This document shows positions 1 through 7,327 of a DNA stretch of 16,915 nucleotides, piece after piece. Under the pieces are notes generated by a model that made no database searches, was not told the origin of the DNA, and was given only the letters and a program-made list of their open reading frames with translations. The DNA comes from CAYUPI01 sp964446585 (GTDB lineage: Bacteria; Verrucomicrobiota; Verrucomicrobiia; Limisphaerales; UBA8199), in assembly GCA_964446585.1 (NCBI GenBank), contig CAYUPI010000089.1:1-16915 (forward strand), given 5' to 3'. The translations under genes were made by a program, and so were the position numbers. Position 1 is the stretch's first letter; the number at the start of each line of letters is the position of its first letter.

Positions 1-303
1 CTGGAAGACGTCAAAGAAGCTCTCTCCAGCCTGGGCGTGGCTGGGATGACGGTTTCCGAGGTCAAAGGCTTCGGGCGCCAGAAAGGCCATACAGAGATTT
101 ACCGTGGCAGTGAGTACACCGTCGATTTCCTGCCCAAGATAAAGCTCGAAGTGGTCCTGGGAGACTCAGTGGTTTCGTCGGCAGTCGATGCCATTATCAA
201 GGCGGCGAAGACGGGCAAGATCGGCGATGGAAAAGTTTTCGTCAGCTCGATCGAGAATGCGATCCGCATCCGCACTGAGGAGACCGGTGAGCAGGCGGTT
301 TAG
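1..303 (+). CDS. glnB: PII nitrogen regulatory protein (GlnB/GlnK family), 5' end missing
   Basis: PII proteins are cytoplasmic trimers that sense ATP/ADP and 2-oxoglutarate and control glutamine synthetase, ammonium channels and other nitrogen and carbon targets. The reading frame is open from base 1 and gives 100 residues. By alignment with the E. coli protein from memory, only about 12 N-terminal residues are missing. Visible family marks are VKGFGRQKGH, the T-loop segment RGSEYTVDFLPKIK and the C-terminal signature GKIGDGKVFV. The tyrosine of GSEYT corresponds to Tyr51, the uridylylation site in proteobacteria. The end is IRIRTEETGEQAV, normal for the family. The 5' neighbour, often an ammonium transporter gene, lies outside the window, so GlnB cannot be told from GlnK. 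An intrinsic terminator overlaps the 3' end, so dnaA is probably transcribed separately. The internal ATG at position 37 is not the true start. Confidence 0.96.
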   Translation: MEDVKEALSSLGVAGMTVSEVKGFGRQKGHTEIYRGSEYTVDFLPKIKLEVVLGDSVVSSAVDAIIKAAKTGKIGDGKVFVSSIENAIRIRTEETGEQAV

Positions 304-337
304 CGTCGCGACAGAGATCGCCTGCGTGATTTTTTTT
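291..337 (+). terminator. Intrinsic terminator of the PII gene, overlapping its stop codon
   Basis: GCAGGCG (291-297) pairs perfectly with CGCCTGC (319-325). The stem continues inward with G-U, T-A, T-G and T-A pairs to 301/315, giving 11 pairs. Four bases later there is a run of eight T (330-337). This is the classic form of a rho-independent terminator. The left arm lies in the last codons of the PII gene and the TAG stop (301-303) falls at the top of the stem, so ribosomes finishing the gene would cover the left arm. Confidence 0.8.
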
Positions 338-437
338 CCAACGGGTGCCAGAGATGAGGAGCCGTCGCTCGATCCGACGAGCGCGCTCAGCGCGTCAGAA
401 GTGAAAAATTGCTTGATTTTATTGGGCAAAAACCGGC

Positions 438-446
438 TGTGAATAA
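438..446 (-). promoter_or_regulatory. DnaA box upstream of dnaA
   Basis: The bases TGTGAATAA are the exact reverse complement of the DnaA box consensus TTATNCACA. It lies 325 bases before the dnaA start, beside an AT-rich stretch. A second site, AGTGAATAA at 730-738, differs at one position and is only 32 bases from the start codon. The likely role is autoregulation of dnaA, or part of an origin. A single perfect 9-mer could still be chance. Confidence 0.45.
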
Positions 447-741
447 CTCGTGAACAAGAGTTAATATGTTGTCCTAGCAAGTTTTGCCAGGATTGCCTAA
501 AACCATATTCCGCGCAGCAGATTTGCTCCTTCGTGTTGATTGGCCGAATGACCGGAAGGAAGAGTTGCGCGTTCGGCAGTTCCAACCAGTTGAATATCAG
601 GTGTTTGCGTATTGCTATTGGTTGGTTTGAAATAAATTTCGGCCTTGTAAAGAGATTTTGTTGGCGGCACGGCGCTTTGGTGCTACAAGCGGGAGCCGAA
701 GCCGGAGTTGAAAGTGCGGTAAGTGGCTAAGTGAATAAAAT

Positions 742-763
742 GCCCGAAAATCGGGCTTTCGGG
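742..763 (+). promoter_or_regulatory. Two mutually exclusive hairpins overlapping the dnaA ribosome binding site
   Basis: GCCCGA (742-747) pairs perfectly with TCGGGC (751-756) around the loop AAA. Alternatively CCCGAAA (743-749) pairs perfectly with TTTCGGG (757-763) around a 7-base loop. The two structures share the left arm, so only one can form. The second buries the GGG of the Shine-Dalgarno GGGAG (761-765), which sits five bases before the dnaA ATG at 771. The first leaves it free. This arrangement would suit translational control of dnaA, but no such control is shown. Confidence 0.4.
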
Positions 764-770
764 AGAAACC

Positions 771-2135
771 ATGCAAGCTTCCGCGGATAAGATTTGGACC
801 GCAGCGCAGGGACATTTGCGCTCCACACTCAGCTCGGACATTTACAATCTTTGGTTCGCACCGTTGCGCCCTTGCGCGCACGACCAGCACAGCATTGTCC
901 TGGAGGTGTCGAATGATTTTTGTGAGGTCTGGCTGAAAGACAATTACTTAAGTTTGCTGCAGGACGCAGTCGCTGCTGCTTCCGGCCGGCAGTTGCAAGT
1001 GCGCTTCAAGGTTAATCCGACAAGCGCCGCCGCCGCGCCAGCCAATACGCCCTCGCCAGCAAGAACCAAAGCGGCTGAGGTTGCGCCCGACCGAAACTCC
1101 GCCCCCAGTCACGACATTGGGTTGAATCCCAAGAACACGTTCGAGACGTTCGTCGTCGGCAATAACAATAACTTTGCGTACGCAGCGGCGCTGGCGGTGG
1201 CGCAGTCGCCCGGGAAATCCTATAACCCCCTGTTCCTCTATGGGGGTGTCGGTCTGGGGAAGACTCATTTGCTGCATGCCATCGGCCAGCATGTTGTCGC
1301 TCAACGAAAGACGGCGCGCGTCGCGTTCGTCTCTTCCGAAAAATTCACGAATGAGTATATCGACGGCATCCAGAACAATCAGATGGTCCGTTTTCGCAAG
1401 CGCTATCGACAGACCGACGTGCTGCTGATCGACGATATCCAGTTCCTGGCAGGCAAAGAGCGGATTCAGGAGGAGTTCTTCCATACGTTTAACGCGTTGC
1501 ACGAGAGCCACAAGCAGATCGTGCTTACGTGCGATCGGCCGGCCAGTGAAATTCAGAACCTGGAACAGCGGCTGGTATCGCGCTTCGAATGGGGCCTGGT
1601 GACCGACCTGCAGCCGCCCGACATCGAAATGCGTCTGGCGATCCTGCGCAAAAAGGCACAATTGATGGGTGTGACCCTGCCGGAAGATATTTTCGAGTTC
1701 CTCGCAACTCGGATCCGAACCAACATCCGTCGTCTGGAAGGCGCCCTGATTCGCGTGGCCTCATTTGCCGCACTGACCGGCCGGAAGCTGACCGTGGAAG
1801 TGGTCGAGGGCTTGCTGCGTGAGATTCTGCACGAGGAGGGCCGCCAGTCCATCAGCATCGAGGTCATCCAGAAAAAAGTGGCCGAGACTTATGATATTCG
1901 CCTGGCGGACATGACCAGCAAGCGACGGCCGGAGAACATCGCTTTCCCCCGCCAGGTCGCCATGTTTCTCGCCCGCGAGATGACTGAGATCTCCTTAAGC
2001 GCGATTGGCGAAGCCTTCGGCGGGCGGGACCATGGAACGGTGCTGCACGCCTGGCGGGTGGTAAGGGACCGGATGGAAGTGGACCCGCAAGTCCGGCAGA
2101 AGGTCAATTATCTCGAGAAGCAGCTCCTGCGCTGA
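771..2135 (+). CDS. dnaA: Chromosomal replication initiator protein DnaA
   Basis: DnaA binds 9-bp boxes at the origin, oligomerises with ATP and melts the duplex so that helicase can be loaded. The 454-residue length is normal. Domain I (about 1-80) has the usual opening IWTAAQGHL and NLWFAPLRP. Domain II (about 83-117) is a short Ala/Pro-rich linker. The AAA+ domain III (about 120-335) has Walker A GGVGLGKTH (158-166) and Walker B VLLIDD (217-222), with sensor-like elements following. Domain IV carries the DNA-binding signature GGRDHGTVLHAWRVV (417-431); the Trp is less usual than the Ala or Cys seen in many homologues. The ATG at 771 is well supported by GGGAG five bases upstream. The gene is alone, between a terminator and a 67-base gap before the next gene. 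Confidence 0.98.
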   Translation: MQASADKIWTAAQGHLRSTLSSDIYNLWFAPLRPCAHDQHSIVLEVSNDFCEVWLKDNYLSLLQDAVAAASGRQLQVRFKVNPTSAAAAPANTPSPARTKAAEVAPDRNSAPSHDIGLNPKNTFETFVVGNNNNFAYAAALAVAQSPGKSYNPLFLYGGVGLGKTHLLHAIGQHVVAQRKTARVAFVSSEKFTNEYIDGIQNNQMVRFRKRYRQTDVLLIDDIQFLAGKERIQEEFFHTFNALHESHKQIVLTCDRPASEIQNLEQRLVSRFEWGLVTDLQPPDIEMRLAILRKKAQLMGVTLPEDIFEFLATRIRTNIRRLEGALIRVASFAALTGRKLTVEVVEGLLREILHEEGRQSISIEVIQKKVAETYDIRLADMTSKRRPENIAFPRQVAMFLAREMTEISLSAIGEAFGGRDHGTVLHAWRVVRDRMEVDPQVRQKVNYLEKQLLR

Positions 2136-2202
2136 AGGGGGGCCGGTTTCGCTTCGAAGCTGGCGCGGCGAGCGAGGCACCAGGACCCGACCGGATTGGA
2201 AA

Positions 2203-3180
2203 ATGGCCGCCATCCAAGTCACCCAGCTCACCAAAGCCTTTCGCACGTACAAAAAGCAGCCGGGTTTTGGCGGAGCAATCCGGGGGCTGTTCCGGCGCAA
2301 ATACGAACAAACAATCGCCGTCAAAGAAGTTAGCTTCGCGATCGAACCCGGCGAACTGGTGGGATTTCTAGGGCCGAACGGTGCCGGAAAGACCACCACG
2401 CTCAAAATGCTGGCCGGCTTGTTGTACCCCACGAGCGGGTCGGCTCAGGTGTTGGGCTACGTCCCCTGGGAGCGGCAGGACGGTTACCGCCGGCAATTCG
2501 CCCTGTTGCTGGGGCAGAAAAACCAGCTCTGGTGGGACTTGCCGGCGAGCGAATCCTTCGAGTTGAATTCACGCATCTACGGCCTGACCGCCGAAAGGAT
2601 GCAGCGCACCGTGGATGAGCTGAGCGGCCTGCTGGGAGTGCGCGACAAGCTGAACGTGAGCGTGCGCGAACTTTCCCTGGGCGAACGGATGAAAATGGAG
2701 TTGATCGCCTCCCTCCTGCACCAGCCAAAGGTGTTGTTTCTGGACGAGCCGACTATCGGCCTCGACGTGGTCTCACAAAAGGTCGTCCGCGAATTCCTGC
2801 GCGAGCACAACGCCAAACAGAAAACCACCATGCTATTGACCAGCCATTACATGGCCGATATCCAAGCGCTCTGCGAACGGGTCATTATTATTGATCACGG
2901 CACGATTTTCTTCGATGGCCGCCTCAGCGACGTGGTGGATCGGTTCGCCGATTCGAAGCTGGTGACCATTCGCTGCGAAGCTGGTGGCGATTGTCCCCCT
3001 GCGAGCTTGAGCAAATACGGCGAGGTGGTCGAGCAGGCCCCGGGCAGCGTCCAGCTCAAGGTCAAGCGCGACCGCGTCATCCAGGTGTGCAAAGCTCTGC
3101 TGGACGAGCTGCCCGTGACCGACATTGACATCCAGGAAGTGCCGATCGAGGAAGTCATCCGCCGGATCTTTGCGCGTTGA
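2203..3180 (+). CDS. ABC-2 type transporter ATP-binding protein (COG4586-like), without adjacent permeases
   Basis: This is a nucleotide-binding subunit that would power an ABC-2 membrane transporter from the cytoplasmic face. The 325-residue protein has Walker A GPNGAGKTT (57-65), Q-loop in GQKNQLWWDLP (Gln105), signature LSLGERMKMEL (157-167), Walker B VLFLDEP (177-183) and the switch His215 in LTSHYM. The N-terminal PGFGGAIRGLFRRKY, the WWDLP motif and LSLGERMK are typical of the COG4586 group, whose genes normally sit beside two ABC-2 permease genes (COG3694 and COG4587). Neither is here: dnaA lies upstream and a peptidase gene downstream. The substrate is unknown. The ribosome site is weak (only GGA at 2198-2200), but the N-terminus matches the family, so the start is kept. 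Confidence 0.93.
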   Translation: MAAIQVTQLTKAFRTYKKQPGFGGAIRGLFRRKYEQTIAVKEVSFAIEPGELVGFLGPNGAGKTTTLKMLAGLLYPTSGSAQVLGYVPWERQDGYRRQFALLLGQKNQLWWDLPASESFELNSRIYGLTAERMQRTVDELSGLLGVRDKLNVSVRELSLGERMKMELIASLLHQPKVLFLDEPTIGLDVVSQKVVREFLREHNAKQKTTMLLTSHYMADIQALCERVIIIDHGTIFFDGRLSDVVDRFADSKLVTIRCEAGGDCPPASLSKYGEVVEQAPGSVQLKVKRDRVIQVCKALLDELPVTDIDIQEVPIEEVIRRIFAR

Positions 3181-3194
3181 ACGAGCGCGCAGAG
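3168..3194 (+). terminator. Strong hairpin over the stop codon of the ABC ATPase gene, without a T-run
   Basis: Bases 3168-3176 pair with 3186-3194 in a nine-pair stem (one G-U pair) around the loop TTGAACGAG, which contains the TGA stop (3178-3180). The core is TGCGCG/CGCGCA. No T-run follows, so this is not a standard intrinsic terminator. It could be a rho-assisted end or an RNA-stabilising hairpin, or simply a chance structure in GC-rich DNA. Confidence 0.35.
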
Positions 3195-3352
3195 TATGCC
3201 TCGGGCGATTCACGGACTTCCAATTCCTGCCAATCGGTTGCGAACTCAGCACACCAGGTGTCCGGAGTCGTTGAATCCACAGTCTCGTTCCCCGTAGCGC
3301 GGCGGTCCCGCTAAAGACTTGCATTGCCTGCAAGAGTTGCGGCAACACGACA

Positions 3353-3369
3353 GGAAACCTGGAGTTTCC
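3353..3369. repeat. Short inverted repeat upstream of the M28 peptidase gene
   Basis: GGAAAC (3353-3358) and GTTTCC (3364-3369) are perfect inverted copies around CTGGA, ending 43 bases before the likely start codon at 3413. It could be an operator half-site pair or a leader hairpin. A second small palindrome, ACACCAGGTGT, lies at 3251-3261. The rest of the 232-base gap (3181-3412) shows no gene and no clear promoter. Confidence 0.3.
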
Positions 3370-3412
3370 GGGCGATTGCAAAAAGGTCTCCAAGTCCTAT
3401 TCTGGAGTGACC

Positions 3413-6406
3413 GTGAAAAATCCGAGCCCACGCACATTCGTGAAACGGACTCACACAGCGTCCGGGATTGTGATTCTCTCGCTTTGTTTATTGTCGGCCC
3501 AGAGCCGATTGCAAGGGGCCAGCGGCGAGGCGCAGTTCCTCACCGAAATTCGGCAGCTCATCTTCGAGGGCAAACGGAGCGGCGAGGGCTACTTCTCGCC
3601 CGATGGCCAGTCGCTCATCTTTCAAAGCGAACGCGAGCCGGACAATCCCTTTTACCAGATCTACCTGCTCGATTTCCAAACGGGCGAAACGCGCCGCATC
3701 TCGCCCGGCGTGGGCAAGACGACTTGCGCATTCATCCGGCCAGGAACCGACGACGTGTTATTCGCCTCGACGCACCACGACCCCGAAGCGCGCGCAAAAA
3801 TGAAGGCCGAACTCGACTTTCGCGCCTCCGGCCAGCAACGCCGCTACTCCTGGGACTACGATGACCAGATGGAGATCTGGACAGCGAGACGCGATGGGTC
3901 GGGGCTTCGTCGGCTCACCAACGCGAAAGGCTATGATGCCGAGGGTAGTTATTCGCCTGATGGCAAGCTTATTGTCTTTTCCTCGAATCGCCACGCTTAC
4001 TCGGAGAAGCTATCGGCCGAGGACCAGAAACGGCTTGAGACTGACAAATCCTACTTTTGCGAAATTTACCTGATGAACCGCGACGGCTCGGATGTCCGGC
4101 GGCTCACGCATACGCCCGGCTACGACGGTGGCCCATTCTTTTCGCCCGACGGCCAGCGCATCCTCTGGCGGCGGTTCGAGGTCAACGGCGTCGTCGGCAA
4201 CGTCTTCACGATGGCGCTCGACGGCTCCGACGTCCGTCAACTGACTGATTTCGGCTGCATGTCGTGGGCGCCGTATTTTCATCCTTCGGGCCGATATGTG
4301 ATCTTCACGGCCAATAAACTCGGATTCGACAACTTCGAACTGTTTCTCGTGGACGCCGCCGGCACGCGCGAACCGGTGCGTGTCACTTTCACCAATGGTT
4401 TTGATGGGTTGCCGGTCTTCTCGCCCGATGGCCAGAAGCTCTGTTGGACCTCTGGCCGCACGAGCGATCACAAGCCGCAACTCTTTCTCGCCCGCTGGAA
4501 TCACGAGGCAGCGCTCCAGGCGCTCGAGGCCGCGCCGCAGCGAGCTGCGCCCGCTCAAGAGAGCCTCAGAGGCGGTTCATCTTCATCTGGTAGCGTCTCT
4601 AACAAATCCGACGCCCCGGCCTCCATCTCAAGCACCCTCAGCTCCAACGCCCTGCGAGCGGACGTCGAGTTCCTCGCCTCCGACGAACTGCAAGGCCGCC
4701 ACACTGGTGAACCCGGCGCGCAAAAGGCCGCGGCTTTTCTCATCGAACATTTACAGCGAGCCGGCCTGAAACCGCTCCCGGCTGTTGGCGATTATCGCCA
4801 GCCGTTCGAGTTCACCGCCGGCGTGAAGACTTTGCCGGAGAAAAACCAACTCACCGTGAGCGTTGCCGGGCAACCCGCTAATGCTTACGAGACGGAAAAG
4901 GATTTCCGTCCGCTTTCGTTCACGGTCAACGACTCGTTTGAAGGGGACGTTGTGTTCGCGGGTTACGGTCTCTCGATGGCCGCCGGCGCCGGGCCCGGCT
5001 ACAACTCTTATGATGGCCTGGACGTGAGCAACAAAATCGTCCTGGTCCTGCGCTACGTGCCGGAAGACGTCCCGCCCAAACGCAGGCAGGAGCTCAATCT
5101 GTACGCCGGCCTGCGTTACAAGGCGATGATGGCCCGCCAGCGCGGAGCCAAGGCGCTGCTGGTGGTCACCGGCCCGAACTCACCCAATGCCGGTCAACTC
5201 GCGCCGCTTACTTTTGACACCAGCCTTGCTGGTTCCGGGATCATCGCCGCCAGCATTAACGACAAGGTCGCCGCCGCCATCCTCGGCGCTGGCGGCAAGG
5301 ATTTGAAGGCGCTGCAAACGGCCCTGGACAGCGAGAATCCACACACCGAGGGCGGCTTCGCCGTCCCGAAGGCGAGAGTGAAAGTCTCCACCGGAGTGCA
5401 GCAGATTAGAAAACATGACAACAACATCGTGGCTGAGCTTCCAGCCGAGCTTAACCTTTCGCGCCCTCCAGAGTACGTCCTGATCGGCGCCCACTACGAT
5501 CACCTCGGCCGCGGCGAGGGGCGGTCCCTAGAACGCTCTGGTGAGGAGGGCCAGATCCACCACGGCGCGGACGACAACGCGTCCGGCACCGCCATGGTGC
5601 TGGAGCTCGCGCGCGCCTTTTCTATGGAAAGTTCGGCCAACCATTTAGGCCGCAGGCGCGGCCTCCTTTTCACGTTCTGGTCCGGCGAGGAGATCGGCAC
5701 GATCGGCTCGGCGCATTTCGCCGACCAGCCGCCCGTGCCGCTTTCGAACATTGTCGCGTACGTGAACTTCGACATGGTCGGCCGGCTCAGCGAGAACAAA
5801 CTGAACATGCAAGGCCTTGGTTCGTCCTCCGTGTGGCGCAAGCTTATCGAAAAACGCAACGTCGCGGCCGGCTTCAACATGGCGTTGCAGGATGATCCTT
5901 ACCTGCCGACGGATGTGACGTCGTTTTACCCGAAAGGCGTGCCGGTTGTTCACTTCTTCACCGGCAGCCATGAGGATTACCATCGTCCCACCGACACCGC
6001 CGACAAGATCAACTACGAGGGTATGGAGCGCATCGCCCGGTTCGCTCGCGACTTGATCTCCGACCTCGCCGCCGCTGCCGAGCGGCCCGACTACCTAACA
6101 GTCACGCACAGCGACGCGGGCAGCGGTGGACGCGAGCAGCTCCGCGCCTACGTCGGCTCGATCCCCGACTACACGACTGAGGTCGAAGGGGTCAAACTCA
6201 GCGGCGTGCGCGCCGGCGGCCCCTCTGAAAAAGCCGGCCTCAAAGGCGGCGACATCATCGTCGAGTTCGGGGGTCAGCAAATTAAAAACATCTACGATTA
6301 CACTTACGCGCTGGATGCGGTGAAGATCGGCCAGCCGGTGGCTGTGGTGGTCGTTCGCGACGGCCAAAAAGTGAAGCTGACTGTGACGCCGGAAGCGAGG
6401 AAGTAG
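3413..6406 (+). CDS. Secreted M28 zinc peptidase with N-terminal PD40 propeller and C-terminal PDZ domain
   Basis: M28 enzymes are two-zinc exopeptidases, mostly aminopeptidases. Numbering is from the GTG at 3413 (997 residues), preferred because GGAG (3404-3407) lies five bases upstream; a GTG at 3407 would add two residues but has no ribosome site. A signal peptide spans about 1-38 (basic start, hydrophobic IVILSLCLLS, likely end near QGASG). A TolB-like propeller with five SPDG-type repeats follows (about 60-365), then a Ser/Ala-rich linker (about 372-412). The M28 domain (about 415-890) contains a likely PA-type insert (about 505-640). Zinc-site motifs are complete: HYDHLG (His694), ADDNASG (Asp720), SGEEIG (catalytic Glu759, ligand Glu760), NFDMVGR (Asp787) and EDYHRPTDT (His857). 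A PDZ domain closes the protein (about 905-997). It should act outside the cytoplasm, probably in peptide scavenging. It is probably monocistronic. Confidence 0.93.
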   Translation: MKNPSPRTFVKRTHTASGIVILSLCLLSAQSRLQGASGEAQFLTEIRQLIFEGKRSGEGYFSPDGQSLIFQSEREPDNPFYQIYLLDFQTGETRRISPGVGKTTCAFIRPGTDDVLFASTHHDPEARAKMKAELDFRASGQQRRYSWDYDDQMEIWTARRDGSGLRRLTNAKGYDAEGSYSPDGKLIVFSSNRHAYSEKLSAEDQKRLETDKSYFCEIYLMNRDGSDVRRLTHTPGYDGGPFFSPDGQRILWRRFEVNGVVGNVFTMALDGSDVRQLTDFGCMSWAPYFHPSGRYVIFTANKLGFDNFELFLVDAAGTREPVRVTFTNGFDGLPVFSPDGQKLCWTSGRTSDHKPQLFLARWNHEAALQALEAAPQRAAPAQESLRGGSSSSGSVSNKSDAPASISSTLSSNALRADVEFLASDELQGRHTGEPGAQKAAAFLIEHLQRAGLKPLPAVGDYRQPFEFTAGVKTLPEKNQLTVSVAGQPANAYETEKDFRPLSFTVNDSFEGDVVFAGYGLSMAAGAGPGYNSYDGLDVSNKIVLVLRYVPEDVPPKRRQELNLYAGLRYKAMMARQRGAKALLVVTGPNSPNAGQLAPLTFDTSLAGSGIIAASINDKVAAAILGAGGKDLKALQTALDSENPHTEGGFAVPKARVKVSTGVQQIRKHDNNIVAELPAELNLSRPPEYVLIGAHYDHLGRGEGRSLERSGEEGQIHHGADDNASGTAMVLELARAFSMESSANHLGRRRGLLFTFWSGEEIGTIGSAHFADQPPVPLSNIVAYVNFDMVGRLSENKLNMQGLGSSSVWRKLIEKRNVAAGFNMALQDDPYLPTDVTSFYPKGVPVVHFFTGSHEDYHRPTDTADKINYEGMERIARFARDLISDLAAAAERPDYLTVTHSDAGSGGREQLRAYVGSIPDYTTEVEGVKLSGVRAGGPSEKAGLKGGDIIVEFGGQQIKNIYDYTYALDAVKIGQPVAVVVVRDGQKVKLTVTPEARK

Positions 6407-6422
6407 AACGGGTCTTGAAACT

Positions 6423-6502
6423 GTAGCAGCCGACGTTAGGAGGCTCTGATCAAAAAATCAAAAATCCAAAATTGATCAGAGCCTCCTGACGTCGGCTGCT
6501 AC
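6423..6502. repeat. REP-like 30-bp inverted repeat between converging genes
   Basis: Arms 6423-6452 and 6473-6502 are inverted copies matching at 29 of 30 positions; the one difference would be a G-U pair in RNA. The left arm begins GTAGCAGCCGACG and ends CTCTGATCA. The 20-base loop is very A-rich (AAAATC-like units). It lies between the 3' ends of the M28 gene (ends 6406) and the minus-strand permease gene (ends 6512), so it can terminate or protect both transcripts. The long near-perfect arms and intergenic place suggest a mobile REP/BIME-type repeat moved by a RAYT transposase elsewhere. No second copy is visible in the window. Confidence 0.8.
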
Positions 6503-6511
6503 CACTTGCGA

Positions 6512-7327
6512 TCAGACAGTGCAGAGATCTCTTCTCGCAAACACTGCACCCGCGGCGAGCCACATCGCCCCTCCCACTCCCAACAACACCGCTAGGTCCT
6601 TCCACGGCCAAGTGCCGCTGGTTAGCGCGTTAACAGGCCGGTGGTAGTGGAGCGGGCTTAAGAACACGAACCTCTCCAACGGCTGCCAGAACTGCGCGAG
6701 GTAATTCAGCAGGAACAGAGCGAGCAGGACCACGAACAGGGCTGTCATTGCACGGCCGCGCCGATCACTCAAGGACGATACCATCCAGGCCAGGCCACCC
6801 ACGGCGACGTACAGGCAAAAGAGGTTCACCAGAACGATTAGCAGGTGCGGCAGTTCCGGCCGCTGCGCCGAAGGCGTGGCCAAACCGCCGAGCAGGTTCC
6901 CGGCCAGCGCCGCGGCATGAATAGCCATGCCGCAGATCAGCCAAACGCTCGTCTCCGAAAAGAATACTTCCCAGCGCGAGACCGGCAGGCCGAGGAGCAC
7001 GTCGGCCGTGCCACGGTCCACCTCCGCAGCGGGAACACGGGTGCAGGAAACAATGGCGTGGGCCCAGACCAGCGCCAGCGGCACCGGATGCACCCAGGCC
7101 ATCGACTGAAACATTTGCGGTCCGATGCGCCCTCCCAGCTCGGTGCCGAGCATCGCCTGCATGATGCCGCGCGCGAAATCCAGTCGCAGCCATTCCTGCG
7201 CCATCTGACCGGCGAACTTCGGCAGCACGAAGGCCAGCGCCGCCTCAACTACCAGGAGTACCAGCCCGAGCAGCAGCGTCGCTGGCCACATCTCGCGCAA
7301 GGCGCGGATAACCAGGCCGCGGTTCAT
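6512..7327 (-). CDS. ABC-2 type transporter permease
   Basis: This is the membrane subunit of the ABC exporter whose ATPase lies just upstream. The 271-residue protein has six predicted membrane segments at about 17-36, 80-97, 124-148, 160-184, 193-212 and 243-264. The loop EVDRGTADVLLGLPVSRWEVFF (about 102-123) is the typical ABC-2 cytoplasmic coupling segment (Glu, Gly-Thr, Leu-Pro-x-Ser-Arg). The start codon overlaps the ATPase stop by four bases (ATGA, 7324-7327), which implies translational coupling. The substrate is unknown. The gene ends ten bases from the REP-like hairpin, which probably terminates it. Confidence 0.9.
   Translation of the reverse strand: MNRGLVIRALREMWPATLLLGLVLLVVEAALAFVLPKFAGQMAQEWLRLDFARGIMQAMLGTELGGRIGPQMFQSMAWVHPVPLALVWAHAIVSCTRVPAAEVDRGTADVLLGLPVSRWEVFFSETSVWLICGMAIHAAALAGNLLGGLATPSAQRPELPHLLIVLVNLFCLYVAVGGLAWMVSSLSDRRGRAMTALFVVLLALFLLNYLAQFWQPLERFVFLSPLHYHRPVNALTSGTWPWKDLAVLLGVGGAMWLAAGAVFARRDLCTV

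Larger units (their letters stand above)
304..770. other. Gene-free region upstream of dnaA (control region, possible replication origin)
   Basis: This stretch of about 470 bases holds no convincing gene; the short open frames across it show no family features. It is more AT-rich than its surroundings around 400-480 and 590-660. It contains the PII terminator, one perfect DnaA box (438-446), a one-mismatch box (730-738), a short inverted repeat TAACTC/GAGTTA (444-449/458-463) and the hairpins before the dnaA start. A weak promoter-like pair, TTGAAA (627-632) and TAAAGA (648-653), has a spacing of only 15. In many bacteria oriC lies next to dnaA, but two boxes are too few to claim an origin. 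Confidence 0.5.

Noticed and set aside
948..1661. Long minus-strand open frame opposite dnaA
   Set aside because: It lies fully opposite a certain dnaA gene and its translation shows no family motifs; it follows from GC-rich codon use.
2136..2202. Possible terminator between dnaA and the ABC ATPase gene
   Set aside because: The gap is GC-rich but has no good stem followed by a T-run, so co-transcription cannot be ruled in or out.
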